The translations under genes were made by a program, and so were the position numbers. Below, in pieces: positions 1 to 5,544 of a stretch of DNA of 6,366 nucleotides. The DNA lies in the NCBI GenBank assembly GCA_003523465.1, contig DQAA01000090.1:1-6366 (forward strand), written 5' to 3'. Source of the DNA: Pseudomonas sp. Lineage in GTDB: Bacteria > Pseudomonadota > Gammaproteobacteria > Pseudomonadales > Pseudomonadaceae. Below the pieces are notes generated by a model. The model worked only from the letters and a program-made list of their open reading frames with translations, made no database searches and was not told where the DNA came from. How positions within the stretch are numbered: the first letter of the stretch is position 1; every line of letters begins with the position of its first letter.

Positions 1-576
<576 letters not shown>

Positions 577-591
577 CTTTTGGCGGCCTTG

Positions 592-655
592 GGGGCCTCA
601 TCGCTGGTGGTACACGCGATCCCTGTGGGAGCTGGCTTGCCAGCGATGGGGCCCT
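592..655. repeat. REP-type element with partial inverted partner
   Basis: Bases 621-650 carry the Pseudomonas REP pattern: CCCTGTGGGA, then the small hairpin GCTGGC-TT-GCCAGC (631-644), then GATGGGGCC. Just upstream, 593-607 reads GGGCCTCATCGCTGG, which matches the reverse complement of 640-654 at 14 of 15 positions. The block therefore looks like one REP and the tail of a second in opposite orientation. It lies 15 bases after the acetyltransferase stop and could act as a transcript-end or mRNA-stabilising structure. No T-run follows, so it is not a classic terminator. Confidence 0.7.
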
Positions 656-719
656 CAAGAACAACACAAATTTCCCAGTCCAGTAGTCAGCTATAGGTCG
701 CCTCACACTCCGATACATG

Positions 720-747
720 TTTAACTTGAACGCTTGTTCAAATTAAA
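720..747. promoter_or_regulatory. Palindromic candidate operator (BetI-like TetR site) upstream of betT
   Basis: The core TTGAAC-GCTT-GTTCAA (726-741) is a perfect 6-bp inverted repeat with a 4-base centre. The flanks TTTAAC (720-725) and ATTAAA (742-747) extend the symmetry with 5 of 6 pairs matching. Size and symmetry suit a TetR-family dimer. Choline transporter genes are commonly repressed by the TetR protein BetI, so BetI is the obvious candidate; that is inference from the neighbouring gene. The repressor gene itself is not in this window. No convincing -35/-10 pair was identified nearby. Confidence 0.55.
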
Positions 748-773
748 GCGCTGGTCCGCTGCCGGTGTTCAAC

Positions 774-780
774 AGGAGGA
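774..780 (+). promoter_or_regulatory. Strong ribosome binding site in betT leader
   Basis: AGGAGGA is close to the ideal Shine-Dalgarno sequence. It lies 60 bases from the betT ATG, too far to serve it, but 7 bases before a TTG at 788 that opens a short leader frame ending over the betT start. The site therefore suggests translation begins in the leader. Confidence 0.5.
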
Positions 781-787
781 TCTGCCT

Positions 788-844
788 TTGCTGAACCCGT
801 TCAACCTCACCCATCTCCCGCCTCGCGGGGTGCTTCATCCATGA
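788..844 (+). CDS. Candidate 18-codon leader peptide, coupled to betT
   Basis: From TTG at 788 the frame reads MLNPFNLTHLPPRGVLHP and stops with TGA at 842-844, which overlaps the betT ATG (841) as ATGA. It has a near-ideal ribosome site 7 bases upstream (774-780), while betT has only GGGG (827-830), itself inside a predicted hairpin (817-829). A ribosome finishing the leader would open that hairpin and be placed to restart at betT. No family is recognised for the peptide. The initiator is TTG, so the claim rests on the ribosome site, the exact overlap and the hairpin. It could be chance; conservation across species would decide. Confidence 0.4.
   Translation: MLNPFNLTHLPPRGVLHP
817..829 (+). 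promoter_or_regulatory. Small hairpin masking the betT ribosome site
   Basis: CCCGC (817-821), loop CTC, GCGGG (825-829) forms a compact GC-only stem. It covers most of GGGG (827-830), the only purine-rich stretch at a usable distance from the ATG at 841. It lies inside the candidate leader ORF, so translation of the leader would melt it. Confidence 0.4.
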
Positions 845-2826
845 ACACCCCCTCGAAGATTCGCATGAACCCCCCGGTGTTCTACTTCGCCGCCAGCTTC
901 ATCCTGCTGTTCGCCCTGGCGGTCATCGCCAACCCGCAGGTCGCCGGCAAGTGGCTGCTCGCCGCGCAGAACTGGGCGGCGCACACCGTGGGCTGGTACT
1001 ACATGCTGGCCATGACCCTGTACCTGGTGTTCGTGGTGGTCACCGCGCTGTCCGGCTACGGCAAGATCAAGCTCGGCGCCGACCATGACGAGCCCGAGTT
1101 CAGCTACCTGTCCTGGGCCGGGATGCTGTTCGCCGCGGGGATCAGCATCACCCTGTTCTTCTTCTGCGTCTCCGAACCCCTGACCCACCTGATGCAGCCG
1201 CCCCAGGGCGAAGCCGGCACGGTGGAGGCGGGGCGTCAGGCGATGCAGGTGCTGTTCCTGCACTGGGGCCTGCACGGCTGGGGCGTGTTCGCCTTCGTCG
1301 GCATGGCCCTGGCCTACTTCGCCTATCGCCACAACCTGCCGCTGGCCCTGCGTTCGGCGCTGTACCCGCTGATCGGCAAACGCATCAACGGCCCCATCGG
1401 CTATGCGGTGGACGGCTTCGGCATCATCGCCACGGTGTTCGGCCTGGGGGCCGACATGGGCTTCGGCGTGCTGCACCTCAATTCCGGCCTGGACTACCTG
1501 TTCGGTGTCGCCCACACCCAGTGGGTACAGGTCGCGCTGATCGCCCTGATGATGGGCGCGGCGGTGCTGGTGGCGGTGGCCGGGGTCGAGAAGGGCGTGC
1601 GGGTGATGTCCGATATCAACCTGTTCCTGGCCTGTGCGCTGCTGCTTTTCGTGCTGTTCGCCGGGCCGACCCAGCACCTGTTCAACACCCTGATCCAGAA
1701 CCTCGGCGACTACCTCGCGGTACTACCGCGCAAGAGTTTCGACGTCTACGCCTACAACTCGTCCAACGACTGGCTGGGCAACTGGACGGTGTTCTACTGG
1801 GCCTGGTGGATTGCCTGGGCGCCGTTCGTGGGCCTGTTCATCGCGCGGATTTCCCGCGGCCGGACCATCCGCGAGTTCGTCTTCGGCGTGCTGTTGATCC
1901 CGCTCGGTTTCACCCTGGCCTGGATGTCGATCTTCGGCAACAGCGCCCTGACCCAGGTGCTCGACCACGGCATGACCGCGCTGGCCGACTCGGCCCTGGA
2001 AAACCCGTCGATGACCCTCTACCTGCTGCTGGAAACCTATCCGTGGAGCAAGGCGGTGATCGCCGTCACGGTGTTCATCAGCTTCGTTTTCTTCGTCACC
2101 TCGGCCGACTCCGGCACCGTGGTGCTCTCGACCCTCTCGGCTACCAGTGGCAGTACCGACGAAGACGGGCCGAATTGGCTGCGGGTGTTCTGGGGCGTGA
2201 TGACCGCGCTGGTCACCAGCGGGCTGCTGTTCGCCGGCAGCATCGACTCGCTCAAGTCGGCGGTGGTGCTCACCTCGCTGCCGTTCTCGGTGATCCTGCT
2301 GGCGATGATGTGGGGGCTGCACAAGGCGTTCTACCTGGAATCGCAGCGGCAGATAGCGCAGATGCACTCGCTGGCGCCGTTCGCCATGTCGCGCCGGGGC
2401 CGGGGTGGCTGGCGTCAGCGGCTCAGCCAGGCGGTCCACTTCCCGTCACGGGACGAGGTGTACCGCTTCATGGATGACGTGGTGCGCCCGGCGATTGCCG
2501 AGGTGACCGAGGTCTATGCGGAGAAGGGGTTGAGCGTCATCACCCAGGAAGACCCGAGCCACGACAACGTCAGCCTGAAGATCGGCCACGGCGAGGAACA
2601 GCCGTTCCTGTATCAGGTGCAGATGCGCGGTTACTTCACACCGTCATTCGCCCTTGCCGGGCTGGGGACGCAGGAGTTGAAGAATCGTCGCTACTACCGG
2701 GCCGAGGTGCACCTTGCCGAGGGCAGCCAGGACTACGACCTGATGGGCTACAGCAAGGAGCAGATCATCAACGACATCCTCGATCAGTACGAGCGGCATT
2801 TGCAGTATCTGCATCTGGTCCGCTAG
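841..2826 (+). CDS. betT: BetT choline transporter, BCCT family
   Basis: This inner-membrane secondary transporter (betaine/choline/carnitine family) brings in choline, feeding glycine betaine synthesis for osmoprotection or carbon use. The 661 residues match the usual length of Pseudomonas BetT. About twelve hydrophobic segments span residues 12-500, and the conserved family signature lies at 315-346 (WTVFYWAWWIAWAPFVG, then ARISRGRTIREF). The counterpart of the BetP glycine-rich motif is AGISITLFFF near residues 99-108, followed by SEPLTH. A roughly 160-residue hydrophilic C-terminal domain follows (DDVVRPAIAEV, YQVQMRGYFTPSF); such tails are linked to osmotic control in E. coli and P. syringae BetT. 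The ATG at 841 agrees with the remembered family N-terminus (MNTPSKIRMNPPVFYF). Expression is probably governed by the palindrome at 720-747. Unlike many Pseudomonas loci, no betIBA genes are seen beside it. Confidence 0.92.
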   Translation: MNTPSKIRMNPPVFYFAASFILLFALAVIANPQVAGKWLLAAQNWAAHTVGWYYMLAMTLYLVFVVVTALSGYGKIKLGADHDEPEFSYLSWAGMLFAAGISITLFFFCVSEPLTHLMQPPQGEAGTVEAGRQAMQVLFLHWGLHGWGVFAFVGMALAYFAYRHNLPLALRSALYPLIGKRINGPIGYAVDGFGIIATVFGLGADMGFGVLHLNSGLDYLFGVAHTQWVQVALIALMMGAAVLVAVAGVEKGVRVMSDINLFLACALLLFVLFAGPTQHLFNTLIQNLGDYLAVLPRKSFDVYAYNSSNDWLGNWTVFYWAWWIAWAPFVGLFIARISRGRTIREFVFGVLLIPLGFTLAWMSIFGNSALTQVLDHGMTALADSALENPSMTLYLLLETYPWSKAVIAVTVFISFVFFVTSADSGTVVLSTLSATSGSTDEDGPNWLRVFWGVMTALVTSGLLFAGSIDSLKSAVVLTSLPFSVILLAMMWGLHKAFYLESQRQIAQMHSLAPFAMSRRGRGGWRQRLSQAVHFPSRDEVYRFMDDVVRPAIAEVTEVYAEKGLSVITQEDPSHDNVSLKIGHGEEQPFLYQVQMRGYFTPSFALAGLGTQELKNRRYYRAEVHLAEGSQDYDLMGYSKEQIINDILDQYERHLQYLHLVR

Positions 2827-2833
2827 CAACACG

Positions 2834-2871
2834 GACCCTGTGGGAACTGGCAAGTCAGTTCCCACAGGGTC
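2834..2871. repeat. REP-derived perfect hairpin after betT, possible terminator
   Basis: GACCCTGTGGGAACTG (2834-2849) and its exact reverse complement (2856-2871) are separated by a 6-base loop, GCAAGT, giving a 16-bp perfect stem that begins 7 bases after the betT stop. The arm shares CCCTGTGGGA and CTGGC with the REP at 621-650, so it looks like two REP heads facing each other. It would fold strongly in RNA and may end or protect the betT transcript. There is no T-run, so intrinsic termination is uncertain. Confidence 0.7.
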
Positions 2872-2907
2872 ACGCGTATTGCCCGGATAGGGGCTCATCT
2901 CACTAGC

Positions 2908-2937
2908 TTTCTGAAAATCCGCACAACCTTTCGGAAA
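2908..2937. promoter_or_regulatory. Two TTTCnGAAA motifs upstream of hcp
   Basis: CTTTCTGAAA (motif core 2908-2916) and CTTTCGGAAA (core 2929-2937) are two copies of a self-complementary TTTCnGAAA word whose starts are 21 bp apart, two helical turns. Paired palindromes on one DNA face are what a cooperative regulator would bind. They sit about 70-95 bases before the hcp ATG. No regulator is recognised, and no sigma-54 (GG/GC) pair was seen. Confidence 0.3.
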
Positions 2938-3004
2938 CGTCTCACAGACGCTGCTGTTTCACCGCTCTAGCCTTCGAACTCCCACCTACAACAGGCGTTC
3001 GAAC

Positions 3005-3487
3005 ATGGCCAATCACAGCTACATGCGCATCACCGGCAAGAAGATGGGACTGATCTCTGCCGGGTGTTCCACCCAGGCCTCCATCGGCAATTTGTGCCAG
3101 GCCGGGCATACCGACCAGATCCTCGTGCTGGCGCTGAATCATGCGATGACCAGCGTCAGCAACATGTCCGATGCCGTGCACAATCCCCTCGTCATCAACA
3201 AGCTGCTGGACAAGGCCAGTCCGCTGCTGGCTGATGCGATGGCCCATCGGGAAGAGCTCGAATGCGACATCGATCTCTACAGAACCACTGATGCGACCCA
3301 CCAGAAGTACTACACCCTCTCGCTGAAAGGCGCCCGCGTCGTCGGCCTCACCCTCGATGTCCCGAACGTACTGATGTTCAACGATGCCCTGCCGACGGAG
3401 CAGGTTGTGTTGCGCTATGAAAGCATCATCTGGACTCACCATATCGCCAGCACCCATGGCTATGCCTTCTGGGGGTTGGAGGAATGA
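3005..3487 (+). CDS. hcp: Hcp family type VI secretion tube protein
   Basis: Hcp forms hexameric rings that stack into the inner tube of the type VI secretion system and can carry small effectors in its lumen. The 160-residue product has usual Hcp1-family length and landmarks: N-terminal MANHSYMRITGKKMGLISAG, the CSTQASIGN stretch near 21-29, HTDQILVLALNH, the KLLDKASPLL motif, the YYTLSL strand, and the C-terminal ending IIWTHHIASTHGYAFW. No tail domain is fused, so any cargo is a separate protein. The ATG has a modest ACAGG site (2991-2995) 9 bases upstream. No other T6SS structural genes (tss, vgrG, clpV) are in the window, so it is an orphan copy that would depend on an apparatus elsewhere. 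It overlaps the next gene by 4 bp (ATGA), which argues for production together with that cargo. Its base composition is nearer to the host genome than that of the genes after it. Confidence 0.92.
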   Translation: MANHSYMRITGKKMGLISAGCSTQASIGNLCQAGHTDQILVLALNHAMTSVSNMSDAVHNPLVINKLLDKASPLLADAMAHREELECDIDLYRTTDATHQKYYTLSLKGARVVGLTLDVPNVLMFNDALPTEQVVLRYESIIWTHHIASTHGYAFWGLEE

Positions 3488-4194
3488 GTACCAAGCCTTC
3501 TCCTTACAAACTCGACAGTCAGATGCAGGCGCTTCACCAGAGTGCGGCGAACCTGACGCAGTACGCCTGCATTGTCAGTGCGCGACATATCAAGGATGGG
3601 GTGCTGCGGGGGCAGTTCAATCGGGATATGGCGTATTACGTGCGGCAGGTTTTGTCGGATGTGAGAAGTGCGAAAGTTTCACCGGGTGAGGGGCTAAAAC
3701 AGATTCGATCGTGGCACGACGAGCTTAAACCGCACTTTGATACCGGTAGTGGGATTGTTGGTCTGAGAGCAGCTTTGTATCAGATATTTGATGGCTTTGA
3801 TCTATGCCGATCACGGGCAGGCTGTATTGTCGGACTTCCCATGATCGCCCATGGCACTAATAATTTTTACGAAAACGGTCATAACCTCTGGACGGGGCGG
3901 TCTGACGCTACTGGCCCGGTAAGGTGGGTCTACCGGCGTACTGCTCGGTGGATGGGTAAGGATCCGATTAAAGGTGATATTGCCTATGGTTCTGTGGATA
4001 TATCTTTGTCTGCGGTCTCGTTATTTAGGCCTGTTCCGAAGAAGGGGGCTTGGAAATTGTTTAGGTATATAGACTCTGATATGCAGAGCGCTTACAAGAG
4101 GGTGGGTAAAATTGCTCTGGTTCTGGATGGGGCCGCAACATGGATGACTATGGAAAAGCTGTATGGGGATGTGAATAAGGATGCAGAGAAGTGA
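3484..4194 (+). CDS. DUF4225-like protein, probable Hcp-carried T6SS effector
   Basis: The 236-residue product resembles, from memory, DUF4225 proteins of Pseudomonas. The key stretch is MIAHGTNNFYENGHN (120-134), then GRSDATGPVRWVY (138-150), an AYGSVDISLSA segment (167-177) and KKGAWKLFRYI (186-196). Residues 1-85 are hydrophilic and probably helical; 88-123 is more hydrophobic and Gly-containing but is not a clean membrane helix. No signal peptide and no catalytic motif are recognised, so the activity is unknown. Its start overlaps the hcp stop (ATGA), and its TGA overlaps the next gene's GTG (GTGA), a tight effector-immunity layout. Because the likely partners are membrane proteins, the target may be the membrane or periplasm; this is inference. 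GC drops along the gene, which suggests foreign origin. It could instead be an Hcp adaptor. Confidence 0.7.
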   Translation: MSTKPSPYKLDSQMQALHQSAANLTQYACIVSARHIKDGVLRGQFNRDMAYYVRQVLSDVRSAKVSPGEGLKQIRSWHDELKPHFDTGSGIVGLRAALYQIFDGFDLCRSRAGCIVGLPMIAHGTNNFYENGHNLWTGRSDATGPVRWVYRRTARWMGKDPIKGDIAYGSVDISLSAVSLFRPVPKKGAWKLFRYIDSDMQSAYKRVGKIALVLDGAATWMTMEKLYGDVNKDAEK

Positions 4195-4508
4195 TGGCCC
4201 TCCTTTTTTTTCTGGTGGCAATATCCAGTGTCTCGGTGGCTTATTTTTTGAGAGGATGTTTTTCCGGTGAAAAACTCAAGGTGCGTCACTCTGCCGGCTG
4301 CCTCGCCTTTAATTGGATTTTTTGTTTTTTTTACCTGAAGCTTGCACAGGAAACATGTATTTCGTTTTTAGGATGCTTTCCGGAGTTCATCGATGAGAAT
4401 CCAGCTGTTTTTTGGACGGCTTTGGTATGTCTATTTTTACATGCTTCCGCTTTTCCAGTGGACTCGGAGGTTAAGCGCTGGGTTTTTCGTAAGAAAAAAC
4501 CAAATTGA
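4191..4508 (+). CDS. Small three-helix membrane protein, probable immunity protein, copy 1 (intact)
   Basis: The 105-residue product is not a named family to me. It has three hydrophobic segments, about residues 3-20, 33-51 and 71-89, and a basic C-terminal tail (KRWVFRKKKPN). It shares with the next three copies the pattern AY/AF at 17-18, a CFSG-like turn at 23-26, FN near 40, FLGCFP near 60, then P..FW.ALVC..LHA..FP. The GTG start at 4191 overlaps the effector stop (GTGA) and is preferred over ATG at 4194 because it puts the Ala-Tyr pair at 17-18, as in copies 2 and 3. An inner-membrane protein right after an effector is the classic place for immunity to a membrane- or periplasm-acting toxin. 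Two eight-T runs (4204-4211, 4325-4332) lie in the coding sequence. Low GC. Confidence 0.65.
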   Translation: MMALLFFLVAISSVSVAYFLRGCFSGEKLKVRHSAGCLAFNWIFCFFYLKLAQETCISFLGCFPEFIDENPAVFWTALVCLFLHASAFPVDSEVKRWVFRKKKPN

Positions 4509-4587
4509 TCACTGGTCTTTGATTTTCGTAATGGTTGACAGGTTTTTTGACTCTTCTAGATGGATTGCGAAGGGCGCTGAGAAGTGA
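4509..4587 (+). pseudogene. Possible tail remnant of a lost effector
   Basis: This 75-base gap and junction can be read in frame as about 26 codons ending AKGAEK and TGA. The true effector ends NKDAEK and TGA. In both, GAGAAGTGAT is identical, and the stop overlaps the GTG start of an immunity-like gene in the same way. Upstream the similarity is only in hydrophobic pattern (ALVL..A..WM...KL against SLIF..V..FF...RW). One explanation is that an older effector gene was lost except for its last codons. The match is short, so chance or a simple duplication of the junction remains possible. Confidence 0.35.
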
Positions 4588-4908
4588 TTACTGGGTTTTT
4601 CATCTTTGCTTCGTCCTTGGTTCTATGTTGCGCTTATTGTGTGCGGCGGAAACTTTCAGGAAGAAACTATAGGGGAAGGTATTTTGTACTATGCGTAGCG
4701 TGCAACTTCCCGTTTGGGATTTTTCATCTGGAAATCATAGCCAATCGCTGCGTTATGTTCCTGGGCTGTTTCCCCGGCCTGCATTTTGAATATCCGGTTT
4801 TGAGCTGGGTTTGCGTTCGCCTGTGTTTTTCTTCATTGCTTCGCTTTTCCCGTAGAAAATGAACCTAAGCGATTATTTCGAAAAAAGCGAAATTTCTCAG
4901 GAGGTTAA
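4584..4908 (+). pseudogene. Immunity-like membrane protein, copy 2 (frameshifted near the C-terminus)
   Basis: Starting at GTG 4584, with GAAGGG (4569-4574) 9 bases upstream, the frame gives 92 residues and stops at TGA 4860. It follows copy 1 through EYPVLSW (Trp codon 4806-4808), then loses similarity. One base later, in another frame, the sequence resumes as FAFACVFLHCFAFPVENEPK (4810-4869), then RLFRKK, ending at TAA 4906. This matches copy 1's ALVCLFLHASAFPVDSEVKR and FRKK. Taking one base out of GGGTTT (4807-4812) would restore a protein of about 107 residues, close to copy 1. The early Ala-Tyr (17-18) and the LSG, CNFPFG and FLGCFP motifs are kept. It is probably a decaying copy; a sequencing error or programmed frameshift would look the same. 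Confidence 0.65.
4899..4905 (+). promoter_or_regulatory. Strong ribosome binding site for copy 3
   Basis: AGGAGGT is a full Shine-Dalgarno sequence, 5 bases before the ATG at 4911. It is the best such site in the island, and it lies over the ancestral end of copy 2. Copy 3 can therefore be translated well without coupling to the broken copy before it. Confidence 0.7.
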
Positions 4909-4910
4909 AG

Positions 4911-5204
4911 ATGGCTAACTGGCATTTTTTCATGGTCGCGTTTTTTAGTGTTTCGGTGGCTTATTTGCTTAATCGCTGCTTTTCAGGCCCAGGTTTGAAT
5001 GGCTATAAGTACCTGCTATGCGTAGCTTTCAATTGCCCTTTTGGATTTTATTATTTGAGAATCGTAGACAGTGGTTGCTTGGCGTTTCAGGGATGTATGG
5101 ATAAAACGCGAGGCGATTACCCACTTATCGCTTGGATAGCATTGCTTTGCGCGATTTTGCATGCTTTTTCATTTCCGACAAGAAAAGATTCGCGAAACAA
5201 TTGA
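4911..5204 (+). CDS. Small three-helix membrane protein, probable immunity protein, copy 3 (intact)
   Basis: The 97-residue product is clearly related to copy 1: both have the SVSVAY word ending at residue 18, a RCFSG or RGCFSG turn, a C.AFN motif, a short Tyr-rich stretch (FGFYYL), F.GC, and a C-terminal W.ALLC..LHA.SFP. Three hydrophobic segments are visible, about 5-22, 34-50 and 70-88, with a charged tail (TRKDSRNN). It has an ATG start and its own AGGAGGT site, unlike the GTG-started copies. It may protect against a related toxin from other strains rather than the effector encoded here, since it is not adjacent to one. The paralogy is seen directly; the function is inferred from position. 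Low GC. Confidence 0.6.
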   Translation: MANWHFFMVAFFSVSVAYLLNRCFSGPGLNGYKYLLCVAFNCPFGFYYLRIVDSGCLAFQGCMDKTRGDYPLIAWIALLCAILHAFSFPTRKDSRNN

Positions 5205-5227
5205 TTCCAAGGGTTGGCAGGCTTCAT

Positions 5228-5541
5228 GTGATAGCCCTGGGTTATACGCTTGATAGCGCTAGCTCGTTGTGCTTTTGTTTTTCGCATTTATTCTGAAATT
5301 TTATTTCACGCATCCCGACTTGAGTCGGCTTGTATTTGGTCTATGTTTCTTCTTTAATATCATAATAATCGGTTATCACAATTCGGTTCTGAAGTTTCAG
5401 CACTTCCTGTTTTACGGTTATCACCCCGAACTGCTTAGTGATCACCCTTCAATTGTTTGGGTGGCTTTGGTCTGCATGCCTCTCCATCTTTGGGCCGTCC
5501 CTAGAAACGGCAGGCTCAGATGGCGTATTCGCAATAGATAG
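5228..5541 (+). pseudogene. Immunity-like membrane protein, copy 4 (N-terminus disrupted)
   Basis: From GTG 5269 the frame gives 90 residues, with no ribosome site. Residues from AFILKFYF onward match copies 1 and 3 without gaps (LC..FN, F.G, then P.IVWVALVC..LHLWAVP), so the body is homologous. The family's first 16 residues are missing in this frame. A better ancestral start is GTG 5228: GTGATAGCCCT matches copy 1's GTGATGGCCCT at 10 of 11 bases, and the frame MIAL....L....SS follows copy 1 without gaps. It then ends at TGA 5294, while the body continues in another frame, a net gain of 8 bases. The likely reading is a frameshifted pseudogene; a shorter working protein from 5269 is possible. 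The last codon is only 3 bases from the end of the convergent regulator gene. Confidence 0.5.
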
Positions 5542-5544
5542 TGT

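Noticed and set aside
835..2477. Long open frames antisense to and in other frames of betT (280, 318 and 238 codons)
   Set aside because: They are shadows of a high-GC gene. Their translations are rich in Arg, Gly, Gln and His with no recognisable domain, while the betT frame is unmistakable.
2973..3004. Repeated TTCGAAC before hcp, the second as palindrome GTTCGAAC touching the ATG
   Set aside because: The words are short, the 25-bp spacing is not on one helical face, and the second copy lies between ribosome site and start, so chance is likely.
4393..4587. 64-codon frame overlapping copy 1
   Set aside because: Its first half is a shadow of copy 1. Only the last about 26 codons, after the copy 1 stop, are kept as a possible effector remnant.
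4859..4918. Short frame starting ATGA over the copy 2 stop (MNLSDYFEKSEISQEVKDG), first read as another effector tail
   Set aside because: The same bases read in frame 1 give the missing C-terminus of copy 2, matching copy 1. The short frame is therefore an out-of-frame reading of that tail.
5370..5424. 10-bp direct repeat CGGTTATCAC within copy 4
   Set aside because: Both copies encode a GYH word in the same frame, 15 codons apart. Two short copies do not support a functional repeat.
3005..5541. Toxin-antitoxin or phage module instead of a T6SS cargo locus
   Set aside because: The leading gene is a clear Hcp with no phage genes nearby, and the small genes are membrane proteins with no DNA-binding antitoxin fold or RNase-type toxin motif.
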